IMG/VR virus record: IMGVR_UViG_3300020178_000191
Location: 1 to 59,062 of that record
Source of the DNA: a virus
Reading direction: 5' to 3' (one strand)
DNA: 59,062 bases
The notes beneath the pieces were generated by a model. That model saw nothing but the letters and a program-made list of their open reading frames with translations, did no database searches and was not told the DNA's origin. Both the position numbers and the translations under genes were made by a program. This document shows, piece by piece, positions 23,614-31,228 of this stretch (position 1 is the first letter of the stretch; each line of letters starts with the position of its first letter).

Positions 23614-25134
23614 TTATTTCTTTTCAAAACCCACTTTGTCTTGTTTACCTTCTTTTTCAATAGGTCTTAATCTCTTACTTAATACAAATGTTCTATTAGG
23701 GTTGACACTTACATTCATTTGTCGCATTAATTCTCTATTAACTAATATATCTGAGCCTGATCGTGGTCTTTGGTCTAAACCAAATTCAATATCTTTATAT
23801 GTAAAACCATTAAATGTAATATCTAATAATATCGTTGGTCTAATTTCTGATGGCTCTTCACCGTCAGCATTTGCTCTATAAACTTTACTTGTACCGTGTC
23901 TTGGTTTAGTATGAGTTTTTCCGTCATATTTCCATTTAACTATTTTACCATCTTCTAAAATTTCATCAGCGTGTAAGGCACAAGCAAGTGAACCATTTCC
24001 TGTATCAAATTTTGCTCTAACTTTTCCTAGTTCATCTAGTTCAACAGTTTCTAACCAACCACATTCACTATTTGCTTGTCTATCCCAATGACTTCTTTTT
24101 GATACCCAATCTATAATATCATACATTAATTCTTCGCCACCGATAGCGCCTGATGGTTCTGGTTCTGAATAGTAATCTTTATATTGATAACCTTCATATT
24201 CGGCACCTGAACCTGGACTACCATTGATTTCTAATACATAAGGTTTACCCTTGTAAATGATATGATCTACGCCTACAAGGTACGCTTTGGACGCTCTAGC
24301 GGCTTTTAAAATGATTTCTTGTTCTTCTTCACTTAACTTATATGGTTTTGGTGTAGCGCCTCTATGAGTGTTGGATCTAAACTCACCTTTAGCGGCAACT
24401 CTATTTGTTGACGCAAATATCTTATTATCTACGACTAAAGTTCTTACATCACCATCTACTTCCATATATTCTTGTATTAATACTTCTGCATCGTGTTTCC
24501 ATAATGCTTGTATTGTAGATACTAAACTATCCATACTTTCAATTTTAATTACACCAATACCTTGAGTACCAGTTAATGTTTTAAGTATGATAGGAAATTT
24601 ATTACCAACTAATTTTACAGCGTCTTCTATGTTTTTTTCATTTGATACAAACGCTGTTCTTGGTGTAGGTATACCAAACTTTTCAAATAGTAATGCTGTT
24701 GTTAATTTATTATCACAAGTCAGCATAGCTGATCGTGTGTTTAACATAAATGCTGATGAGTTTTGAAAGGCTGATATTAATGATAATCCAGCTTCGTCTT
24801 CAATAGAACCTGCTCGTGTAATACAAACAGTATCTTTACCTATAAATGTATGTTCAGAATCTTTACCATCATAATTATAAATGGTTAAAGTATTCTTATC
24901 TTCGTCTTTACCAGTGATGATAGCGTGTTTTGTATTGATGACAACACACTCAAAACCTTTTTTCTTACAAGCCTTTTGAATTAAACCAACTGTAAGTTCT
25001 TTTTTAGGAGCTTCACCAGCTTTTTGTTTTTTAACATTTGGATTAGACTTCGTAATAATTGCAACCGTAATCGGTTTATTTTTACGTTCTATATTTTGCT
25101 CAGTAATAAAATCTTTAAACTTCGGTACTTGCAT
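23614..25134 (-). CDS. RimK-like ATP-grasp ligase fused to RimB-like retropepsin protease
   Basis: 506 residues. Residues 1-12 (MQVPKFKDFITE) match the capsid-targeting-like leader, with a predicted prohead-protease cut after Glu12. Residues about 20-335 are a RimK-type ATP-grasp ligase (LKTLTGTQGIGVIKIE, VDHIIYKGKPYVLEINGSPG). Residues about 370-490 are a PF05618-type putative ATP-dependent zinc/retropepsin-like protease (GWLETVELDELGKVRAKFDTGNGS, then QRPRSGSDILVNRELM). In bacteria RimK adds glutamates to ribosomal protein S6 and RimB, encoded next to it, removes them; here both are in one chain. It overlaps regA by 20 bases. Confidence 0.85.
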   Translation of the reverse strand: MQVPKFKDFITEQNIERKNKPITVAIITKSNPNVKKQKAGEAPKKELTVGLIQKACKKKGFECVVINTKHAIITGKDEDKNTLTIYNYDGKDSEHTFIGKDTVCITRAGSIEDEAGLSLISAFQNSSAFMLNTRSAMLTCDNKLTTALLFEKFGIPTPRTAFVSNEKNIEDAVKLVGNKFPIILKTLTGTQGIGVIKIESMDSLVSTIQALWKHDAEVLIQEYMEVDGDVRTLVVDNKIFASTNRVAAKGEFRSNTHRGATPKPYKLSEEEQEIILKAARASKAYLVGVDHIIYKGKPYVLEINGSPGSGAEYEGYQYKDYYSEPEPSGAIGGEELMYDIIDWVSKRSHWDRQANSECGWLETVELDELGKVRAKFDTGNGSLACALHADEILEDGKIVKWKYDGKTHTKPRHGTSKVYRANADGEEPSEIRPTILLDITFNGFTYKDIEFGLDQRPRSGSDILVNRELMRQMNVSVNPNRTFVLSKRLRPIEKEGKQDKVGFEKK

Positions 25135-25576
25135 TGTCGCTATCTTTTACTTCTTCCTTATTCTCATCAATTTTTTTACCAATATTATATTTAGCTGATA
25201 GCGTCCATTCTTTTTTTTCTTTAAAAGGTAATACTTTGATTTGACTTAATGGTGCTTTGTTTTCAGCTTTTGCTGGTTTTACAATGTCAATTAAATTCCA
25301 ATCCTGTAAAAGAATAGCAATAGTATTTCTTCTTTGTATATCGTTTTCAACCAATGTAGCCTTTTTACCGTCTAAAGCAAATAGTTCTTTAAAGTGTGTT
25401 ATAAAGTATTTACCTTGTTTATGTAAAATGTGACACGATTGATAAAGTGTTTTGTCTTTTCGGGACGCTACACCAATTCTAGTTAATGTTTCTCTAACTT
25501 TAAGGAAGTCGTCTGGTTGTTTGATTGTGACCTCTAACATACTTTCAGGCGACCAGTTTACAATTTCTTCGCTCAT
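25115..25576 (-). CDS. regA: RegA translational repressor
   Basis: 153 residues (T4 RegA 122). The core MLEVTIKQPDDFLKVRETLTR, IGVASRKDKTLYQSCHILHKQGKYFITHFKEL and QRRNTIAILLQDWNLIDIV follows T4 RegA closely, including the KDK-LYQSCHIL block. It should bind start regions of early mRNAs and repress their translation. The N-terminus is longer than in T4 by about 12 residues and the C-terminus has an acidic tail. It sits between the clamp loader small subunit and the RimK fusion, with short overlaps at both ends. Confidence 0.92.
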   Translation of the reverse strand: MSEEIVNWSPESMLEVTIKQPDDFLKVRETLTRIGVASRKDKTLYQSCHILHKQGKYFITHFKELFALDGKKATLVENDIQRRNTIAILLQDWNLIDIVKPAKAENKAPLSQIKVLPFKEKKEWTLSAKYNIGKKIDENKEEVKDSDNASTEV

Positions 25577-25965
25577 TTTTTTCTCCCACCTTTGTTCAAG
25601 GTCTCTTTTATAAATTCAATTTGTTCGTCTTTTAGTATGCTAAGTGCTTGTTTTGCTTTCTCATTACTATATCCATAATATTCTTTGACATACTCTAAAT
25701 TCTTCAATTTGGCTTGTGATAACCATTTGCCACCAAATCGCTTCTTTTTTCTAATACTATTTATCAAAAAATGAAACTGGACTTTCTTATCTAAAAAGTG
25801 ATAACCATTCATTTCATTGGCAGCTGCTATACTGTCATAATGCATTGATAAACACTTGTTAATGATAAACGGTGGATACTTCTTTTCCCACGTTAAATCG
25901 TCTGTATCTAATAGATTTTCTTTAGTAAAGTTTATAGCGTTTAAGTAATCTTTCAATTCGTACAT
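25573..25965 (-). CDS. gp62: clamp loader small subunit
   Basis: 130 residues (T4 gp62 187, marine homologues are shorter). The start MYELKDYLNAINFTKENLLD and KKYPPFIINKCLSMHYDSIAAANEMN with WLSQAKLKNLEYVKEYYGYS follow the gp62 family. It partners gp44 to load the gp45 clamp. It lies in the order gp44 - tRNA-Gly - gp62 - RegA and overlaps RegA by 4 bases. Identification rests on the conserved PPFIINKCLS block and gene order. Confidence 0.88.
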   Translation of the reverse strand: MYELKDYLNAINFTKENLLDTDDLTWEKKYPPFIINKCLSMHYDSIAAANEMNGYHFLDKKVQFHFLINSIRKKKRFGGKWLSQAKLKNLEYVKEYYGYSNEKAKQALSILKDEQIEFIKETLNKGGRKK

Positions 25966-25973
25966 AATAATTC

Positions 25974-26047
25974 TGGAGCGGATAGGCGGTAACGCTCCGC
26001 CATCTCCACGTTGGCAACGTGGCGTAATACTTCTATACCATATCCGC
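25974..26047 (-). tRNA. tRNA-Gly(GCC) with degenerate loops
   Basis: A full 74-nt cloverleaf with encoded CCA. Acceptor GCGGATA pairs with TATCCGC, discriminator T. The anticodon stem CCACG/CGTGG is perfect, the loop TTGCCAA gives anticodon GCC (Gly). The T-stem GGCGG/CCGCC is perfect, but its loop is AGCGTTA instead of TTCRANY. The D-loop (AGAAGTA) lacks the GG pair and the D-stem has one T-T mismatch. GlyRS identity elements (G1-C72, C2-G71, G3-C70, C35, C36, U73) are kept. The abnormal loops may hide it from standard tRNA search programs. Possibly a tRNA that is charged but poor in translation. Confidence 0.8.
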
Positions 26048-26055
26048 TTATGGTT

Positions 26056-26193
26056 TTACTTTCTTTTATTGTGTCTACCCATATACCAATCACCAGGTTC
26101 ATAATCCCATCTTTTACCGTGATGTCCTCGTATATCAGCATACCATATTCTTAATTTTACTATTAATTTTCTAAAAAATGTTCTTCTAGCCAT
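26056..26193 (-). CDS. 45-residue basic Trp/His-rich protein
   Basis: A short frame between gp44 and tRNA-Gly. The product begins MARRTFFRKLIVKLRIWYAD and contains RGHHGKRWDYEPGDWYMGRH, a pattern I associate with small proteins of T4-like marine phages. It is highly basic and aromatic and might bind nucleic acid or the membrane surface. There is a weak AAGAG site before the ATG. No function is known. Confidence 0.6.
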   Translation of the reverse strand: MARRTFFRKLIVKLRIWYADIRGHHGKRWDYEPGDWYMGRHNKRK

Positions 26194-26202
26194 TCTAATC
26201 TC

Positions 26203-27147
26203 TTATTTAAATTTACAACTCGCCATTATTTCTGTAAGGCAGGCAACCATATTTATCTCCTGGTCAGCAACAAAGGCAGATTTATATTGATACCCAGCCA
26301 AAATTAATATAGATTGAGGAATAGATTTAGAGTCTAGTGCTGTATAGAGAACATCATAGATAGTTTTAAATAGAAAAGAGGCCTCTTTGTCCAAGTTCTG
26401 AACAACCCATTTTCTCATATCATTAAATCTTTTTTCTTTTAATGATACTATGAGTTCTTTGGTATTAGCTTCTGATAGACTAAAAAGAATACCACTATCA
26501 ATCTTACCTCTAACTGAATATCTTTGTAGTTCGTTGATAGTTCTTCTAAAGTCTGGATAATACTTTTGTATTAATTCTGACAATACTTTTTTGTCATATT
26601 CTATATTCTCATCATCAAGTATACCACCTAATCGTTTCATAAAGGCAGTAGCCGTCTTTACCTTTTGACCATTTTTTATGGCAAAATCAATGACAGTACA
26701 ACGACTATGTAATGCTGGTATTATCTTATTGACATAATTACAAGTAAATATAAATCTACAATTATTGTAAAATGTTTCTATAAAGTTTCTTAAAGCAGGC
26801 TGAACACTATCAGCGTTCATATAATCTGCCTCATCAATTATGACAACTTTATGATTAGCGTCTTCGGTAAGAGATACAGTAGAAGCAAAGTTTTTAATCT
26901 TATTTCTTAATGTATCTATTTGACGGCCTTCGTCTGAACCATTAATAATGATATAATCACTACCTAGTTCTTCACATAAGGCTCTTGCTACTGTTGTTTT
27001 ACCAGTACCGGCAGTACCAGACAACAATAGGTTAGGTATTTCTTTTTGTTTTAGAAATTGTGTAAATGTATTCTTTAAATCTTCGGTAAGAATACAATCG
27101 CTTATCTTTTTTGGACGGTATTTTTCAACCCACAAAAAATCTGACAT
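26203..27147 (-). CDS. gp44: clamp loader large subunit (AAA+)
   Basis: 314 residues (T4 319). Walker A LLSGTAGTGKTTVARAL, Walker B KVVIIDEADYMNAD, sensor-1 FIFTCNYVNKI, arginine finger region ALHSRCTVIDF. It would use ATP to open and load the gp45 clamp at primer ends. The gene order gp45 - small protein - gp44 - tRNA-Gly - gp62 - RegA is T4-like apart from the inserted tRNA and the two small genes. Confidence 0.95.
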   Translation of the reverse strand: MSDFLWVEKYRPKKISDCILTEDLKNTFTQFLKQKEIPNLLLSGTAGTGKTTVARALCEELGSDYIIINGSDEGRQIDTLRNKIKNFASTVSLTEDANHKVVIIDEADYMNADSVQPALRNFIETFYNNCRFIFTCNYVNKIIPALHSRCTVIDFAIKNGQKVKTATAFMKRLGGILDDENIEYDKKVLSELIQKYYPDFRRTINELQRYSVRGKIDSGILFSLSEANTKELIVSLKEKRFNDMRKWVVQNLDKEASFLFKTIYDVLYTALDSKSIPQSILILAGYQYKSAFVADQEINMVACLTEIMASCKFK

Positions 27148-27172
27148 AATATAAACCTCACTTTATTCATTA

Positions 27173-27520
27173 TTAGGGTGTTTCCATTGTAAATTCTTTT
27201 ACAATTTCACTATCAACATCATAACCACCTTTATTCATTGTCCAACAATCTTCTTCACGGTCATAATCGTGTTCATCAACAAATTCTTGTACTTTATCTG
27301 CCAAGTCTTTGTCTTCTTGTGAAGCTTTATGATAGTCGTTCCAATTAAAGTATAAACCTTTTTCAAAGGTAGGCAAATCGCCAAACTCCTCTATAATATC
27401 AGAAACAGCAATTTGTCTATTAAGATAATGTGTTGTTTGATGATATTCTCTGGTTTCTACTTTTAAGTAGTCGTCTGCTTTGTATTCGGTACCGTCTTCT
27501 AATTTATAGACTTCAGACAT
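27173..27520 (-). CDS. conserved acidic protein between gp45 and gp44
   Basis: 115 residues, very acidic and rich in Tyr and Asp (YKLEDGTEYKADDYLKVETREYHQ; FDLPTFE-like DLPTFEKGLYFNWNDY). Small acidic proteins occur at this place in related marine phages. It starts 2 bases before the gp45 stop side of the cluster and is probably co-transcribed from the gp45 promoter. No catalytic motif, no homologue of known function recalled; possible clamp or clamp-loader modulator is only a guess from location. Confidence 0.6.
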   Translation of the reverse strand: MSEVYKLEDGTEYKADDYLKVETREYHQTTHYLNRQIAVSDIIEEFGDLPTFEKGLYFNWNDYHKASQEDKDLADKVQEFVDEHDYDREEDCWTMNKGGYDVDSEIVKEFTMETP

Positions 27521-27521
27521 A

Positions 27522-28187
27522 TTAAAACTCCGAATCTGGTTCTAATGCTATCCAATATTGTATAGGTTTATTTCTGTTTACAAAATGACTTATCTTTTGT
27601 TTAGATATTGCTACATCATAATCATCTGAAACCATTTTAAAGTTTTCAGTTTTAAAATAGGCCGTAAATGTTTTATCGGTCTCACCAACTTCAATAGAAT
27701 AATCATTTGAAGATTTGTTTTTCTTATCTGTAGCAATTAATTTAATTGATTTACCATCACCTTTAACGGCAACATCTGGTAAATTTAATGTAGTAGCTGC
27801 TTTTAGTAATTTAGAAAAGGTTTCTTTTTTAAATGTAAAAGTAACTTCTTTATCTGGCATTGTAATATTCTTTGTAGGCGAAACAATAACTGATTTGTCA
27901 GCAAAGAAATATTTTATTGCCTGTTTAGAATTAGAATCAGCAATCTGAACATTTGATCCACCATTAAACTTTAGTTCTGGTTTTTCAAAAAGTTCTACTG
28001 ATCTCAAAAATTCTGGTAGATCATAGATAGCAAATTCGCTTTCAAACTTTTCTGATATTTCAGCTTCTGCTAAAATATTTTTCATTGTAGAGATTGTCTG
28101 TACTTTGTTTCCAGGTTTAACCAATATATTTTGATTAATGTCTGAAAAGTTTTTTAATACAGAAACCGTATCACTTGATAGATTCAT
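27522..28187 (-). CDS. gp45: sliding clamp
   Basis: 221 residues (T4 228). The start MNLSSDTVSVLKNFSDINQNILVKPGNKVQTIS, then FAIYDLPEFLRSVELFEKPELKF and the closing NKPIQYWIALEPDSEF, follow the gp45 pattern. It forms the trimeric ring that tethers polymerase and, in T4, activates late transcription together with gp33 and gp55. gp55 is encoded in this window. A strong early promoter lies 31 bases upstream, with an AAGGAGTG ribosome-binding site. Confidence 0.93.
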   Translation of the reverse strand: MNLSSDTVSVLKNFSDINQNILVKPGNKVQTISTMKNILAEAEISEKFESEFAIYDLPEFLRSVELFEKPELKFNGGSNVQIADSNSKQAIKYFFADKSVIVSPTKNITMPDKEVTFTFKKETFSKLLKAATTLNLPDVAVKGDGKSIKLIATDKKNKSSNDYSIEVGETDKTFTAYFKTENFKMVSDDYDVAISKQKISHFVNRNKPIQYWIALEPDSEF

Positions 28188-28217
28188 ATATCACTCCTTC
28201 ATAATTTAACATATTAT

Positions 28218-28246
28218 AATATAACATAGTATAGTTTTTTTGTCAA
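28218..28246 (-). promoter_or_regulatory. sigma-70-type early promoter for gp45
   Basis: Minus strand: TTGACA (28241-28246), 17 bp, TATATT (28218-28223), with further TATAAT just downstream. It lies 3 bases after the peroxiredoxin stop. The flanking AACATTGACA and ATGTTATATT are nearly identical to those of the promoter at 23583-23611. Confidence 0.78.
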
Positions 28247-28248
28247 TG

Positions 28249-28791
28249 TTATTTTGATTTCAAATAACTTATCATATTCTCTGGTGTAGTTTCAACGTAT
28301 GGGTCATTATCTGATCCGTCATTATTGATACCTGGTTCTTGCCACCACTTTTCAACAACTCCATCGTTAATAACTGCCATATATCTCCAACTTCTATTAC
28401 CAAAGCCTTTATGATTTTTTCCAATTAACATTCCCATAAATCTAGTAAAATTACCAGATCCATCAGGAATTACTTTTACATTTTTGATTTTTAAAATTTC
28501 TGCCCAAGCGTTCATAACAAATGTATCATTTACTGAACAACAATAGATTTCATCTATTCCAAGACTTTTAATTTTTTCATAGTTTTCATCAAAGCCTGGT
28601 AATTGAGTAGATGTACAAGTTGGTGTAAAAGCACCAGGTAGAGAAAACAATACAACTCTTTTGCCTTTAAAAAAGTCGTCTGTAGATTTTTCTACCCACT
28701 TACCCTCATCAAAGTTACAGCCATCTTCTAATACAGAATCGCCTTCTCTTATTTTAAAATTAGTTTTTGGTATTACAAATTTATCAAACAT
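28249..28791 (-). CDS. peroxiredoxin (PRX5-like)
   Basis: 180 residues. The peroxidatic motif is LPGAFTPTCTSTQLPGF (Cys59), with KRVVLFS before it and IYCCSVNDTFVMNAWAE downstream, as in PRX5/AhpE-like hybrid peroxiredoxins. It should reduce hydrogen peroxide or organic peroxides in the cytoplasm. It lies between the tRNA-Gly(TCC) gene and gp45. An auxiliary gene protecting the infected cell against oxidative stress is a reasonable inference for a surface-ocean phage. Its electron donor is not in this window. Confidence 0.92.
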   Translation of the reverse strand: MFDKFVIPKTNFKIREGDSVLEDGCNFDEGKWVEKSTDDFFKGKRVVLFSLPGAFTPTCTSTQLPGFDENYEKIKSLGIDEIYCCSVNDTFVMNAWAEILKIKNVKVIPDGSGNFTRFMGMLIGKNHKGFGNRSWRYMAVINDGVVEKWWQEPGINNDGSDNDPYVETTPENMISYLKSK

Positions 28792-28813
28792 TATTTACTC
28801 CTCGTTCAAATTT

Positions 28814-28887
28814 TGGAGCGGATGGACTGTACTGCCCAATCTTTTCCTGGTTGGAAACCAAGTGTATTACTTTTATACGACATCCGC
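28814..28887 (-). tRNA. tRNA-Gly(TCC) with degenerate loops
   Basis: A 74-nt cloverleaf with encoded CCA and the same architecture as the tRNA at 25974-26047. Acceptor GCGGATG/CATCCGC, discriminator T; D-stem GTAT/ATAC with loop AAAAGTA; anticodon stem CTTGG/CCAGG (one G-T pair), loop TTTCCAA, anticodon TCC; T-stem GATTG/CAGTC (one G-T pair) with loop GGCAGTA. The T-loop again lacks TTC but keeps C56, and the D-loop lacks the GG pair. GlyRS identity elements are retained. Both glycine tRNAs share the abnormal loop pattern, so this is not random decay of one copy. Confidence 0.78.
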
Positions 28888-28908
28888 ATTATTTAATATA
28901 TCACAAAG

Positions 28909-29733
28909 CTATTCTAAAGTCAATGCTGGTTTATAATTCATAATTAATACTTCTTTACCTTTACCAGCGCCTTTGTTTTTACTAGCGTTTTGTTTATTAA
29001 ATTCTTTTTCTATCCAAGTGTATTGATCTTTTGGAAACCACTTTTGTAAATCTGGAAAGTCATAATAAGACAATACAAATTTACCTTTTATTTCTTTTAG
29101 TTTATTGGCCAGGTCTTCGTGCTGGCTTCTTTGAAAGTCTTTTACATAGTAATCTTCCATTTTATAGTATGGAGGATCAACATAAAATAATGTATCTTCT
29201 TTATCATACATATTAATAACTGTTTCATATGATTCGTTATGAATATGATTTATGCCTTTAATAAAATATAACCATTTTTTATCACTAATTTTATCTATAA
29301 AATGTTGATACTTTGATTTATATTTACCTTTTAAATTTACAAACTTTGTTTTTTCATTTAGAGTATCACCACTAAAACTTTGAGTTTGTAGGTAGATATA
29401 TTTTGTGGCTCTTTCAATATCACCTAGTTCAAAGTCTGTATTAAATGGTATTAAATCTGATTTAAATTGATTAAAAATTTCTTCTTGTTGTGGTTCATAT
29501 GACAATAAAGATTTTAAAAATTCTCTATCTTTATGTCTGGCACAATGAAATATATTTGCTATATCTCTATTAAAATCATTATATACATTTGTATGAGCCT
29601 GATCTATTTGGTGGTTGGCCACAAAATAAACCCAATAGGCACCACCAAATGGTTCAACATAAGTATTATGTTTTGGAAAGTTGGAGGCAATCCATTTTGC
29701 CTGAAACTTTTTACCACCAAGATAACTAAACAC
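28909..29733 (-). CDS. dam: Dam-type (D12 class) adenine methyltransferase
   Basis: 274 residues. Motif I is YVEPFGGA (25-32) and the catalytic motif IV is DPPY (186-189), in the order typical of the D12 class; MFSYLGGKKFQAKWI is the start region binding S-adenosylmethionine. It should methylate adenine N6 in a short DNA site such as GATC. Its start overlaps the stop of the DUF262-HNH gene by 8 bases, so the pair is co-translated. It could protect phage DNA, or act with that gene as a modification-restriction pair. Confidence 0.92.
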   Translation of the reverse strand: MFSYLGGKKFQAKWIASNFPKHNTYVEPFGGAYWVYFVANHQIDQAHTNVYNDFNRDIANIFHCARHKDREFLKSLLSYEPQQEEIFNQFKSDLIPFNTDFELGDIERATKYIYLQTQSFSGDTLNEKTKFVNLKGKYKSKYQHFIDKISDKKWLYFIKGINHIHNESYETVINMYDKEDTLFYVDPPYYKMEDYYVKDFQRSQHEDLANKLKEIKGKFVLSYYDFPDLQKWFPKDQYTWIEKEFNKQNASKNKGAGKGKEVLIMNYKPALTLE

Positions 29734-31138
29734 TAACTTTCACCTTTTTTGTACCTGTTTTCCAGTTATCTATATCTGTCTGAATAACCGTATTATCTAT
29801 TGAAGTATCACCTGTATCTCTATAAGAATTTACGTGTCCTTTATGATATTCTTTTGTTTGTAATTTTGATAAATCAATATCTTTTCCTTCTGGTGTTTTA
29901 AAGTTATCTCTGGCAGCCACAGCTAGTTTATCACTATCATTGACAACTCTTTTTGAATCCATTTTAATAAAGTATTCATCAACATCAAGTTTTTCCATAA
30001 TCATCTGATTTCTTTTAACATTGTTGGCTGCTTGTCTGCCACCTACCATTGTTTCAAACGATTTAGGGTCACCTTTACCACAAGGATATGGAGTTTTATC
30101 TCTTAATAAATCACCTACTACTTTTACATAGTGATTAATAAAAGCGTCTTCTTTACCTGGTTTAATTTCTTTTTTATCATTTTTTAAATCTATGAAAATT
30201 ATCCATAAATCAAAGATAGAGTTTCTATTAGGTATAGCATTTAAATCACCTTTTGATACCCAACTCATAAACTGATTAAATCTTTTTTTAAATAGATTTA
30301 TGTTTTGATCTACTTCGGAACCAATTCTATACATAGAATTTAATGAAGCTGGTGATATTGTTGTTTCAGCACCTTCAAAAAATACGTGGCACATACCAGC
30401 AATAAAATCATCTAAGCCTCTTCTATTTTGTTGTTCTGGTGTAAACCATTTAGTAAGTGAATTAAAGAATCTATCTTTATGTTGTTCAGCTAATTCTCTA
30501 ATTACATTAGCAACATCACTAGTTCTAGCATTTCTTTTTTCAGGTTCATTCAAAGGTTTACCGTCATTAATTCTAGTAAACACTTCGGATAATTCTTCTC
30601 TCGTTGTATCTGTATATATTTCTAAATTTACTCTTGCTTCTAAAAATGCTGATACAATTGCTTTAGGTAAAGTTGTTTTTGTATAATCAACTTCATTTTT
30701 TTCTCTATCAAAAACAAGTTTATCATTTAAATCAGTTTTAATTTTAAAAATATTACCCTCAATTTCGTAAGTTCCTTCTTCAACACCAAAACTACCGTCA
30801 ATAAAACCTACAATATTGATTGTTCTATTATTAGAATCTAAATTTAAATATGTAACACCAGCGTCTAGCCATTTTTGGAAATATTCTTCATCTATTTTTG
30901 ATTCTCTTTCAATAGCAGATTTTAAACACTTTTCAACATCACAAAATATAAATTTACTAGGTGCCATATTTCTAATTGTAGAAGTCATATAACTAGAGCC
31001 TTGCTCTATTTTCCACCTTGTAAATTCATTTGCTTGAAAGGCCTTGTCGGCTGCTTGATTTGGTTCTACCCTTTTGATAAAATCCAACATTGGTACTTCT
31101 TCAGTATCAGATTTCACTTGTCTAAAAATAATACTCAT
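29726..31138 (-). CDS. DUF262-like protein with C-terminal HNH motif
   Basis: 470 residues. The N-terminal part has DUF262/ParB-like features: FTRWKIEQGSSYMTS and YLNLDSNNRTINIVGFIDG, where DSNNRT (101-106) replaces the usual DGQQR, followed by FTRINDGKPLNEPEKRNA. The C-terminus YHKGHVNSYRD (431-441) with DTSIDNTVIQT (444-454) and N458 has the spacing of an HNH nuclease. DUF262 plus HNH/DUF1524 is the layout of GmrSD-type restriction enzymes. It overlaps the Dam-type methylase. It may act as a nuclease against modified or unmodified DNA. Its own early promoter lies just upstream. Confidence 0.75.
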   Translation of the reverse strand: MSIIFRQVKSDTEEVPMLDFIKRVEPNQAADKAFQANEFTRWKIEQGSSYMTSTIRNMAPSKFIFCDVEKCLKSAIERESKIDEEYFQKWLDAGVTYLNLDSNNRTINIVGFIDGSFGVEEGTYEIEGNIFKIKTDLNDKLVFDREKNEVDYTKTTLPKAIVSAFLEARVNLEIYTDTTREELSEVFTRINDGKPLNEPEKRNARTSDVANVIRELAEQHKDRFFNSLTKWFTPEQQNRRGLDDFIAGMCHVFFEGAETTISPASLNSMYRIGSEVDQNINLFKKRFNQFMSWVSKGDLNAIPNRNSIFDLWIIFIDLKNDKKEIKPGKEDAFINHYVKVVGDLLRDKTPYPCGKGDPKSFETMVGGRQAANNVKRNQMIMEKLDVDEYFIKMDSKRVVNDSDKLAVAARDNFKTPEGKDIDLSKLQTKEYHKGHVNSYRDTGDTSIDNTVIQTDIDNWKTGTKKVKVSV

Positions 31139-31175
31139 AATATAATAACCTCCACAGTTTATTTTTTATAATATA

Positions 31176-31204
31176 ATTATAACATAAAAAAGGCGGAAAG
31201 TCAA
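31176..31204 (-). promoter_or_regulatory. sigma-70-type early promoter for the DUF262-dam operon
   Basis: Minus strand: TTGACT (31199-31204), 17 bp, TATAAT (31176-31181). The -35 box lies in the loop of the hsp20 terminator hairpin and the -10 box begins just after its T-run. Confidence 0.8.
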
Positions 31205-31216
31205 GCTCTCCGCCTT
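31186..31216 (-). terminator. rho-independent terminator after hsp20
   Basis: An 8-bp stem AAGGCGGA/TCCGCCTT with an 11-base loop is followed by TTTTTT on the minus strand, 12 bases after the hsp20 stop. Confidence 0.85.
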
Positions 31217-31228
31217 CTATTTTACTAT

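Noticed and set aside
25953-26141. 62-codon minus-strand frame over the tRNA-Gly(GCC) gene
   Set aside because: It overlaps the complete tRNA cloverleaf and the better-supported 45-residue gene, and has no ribosome-binding site.
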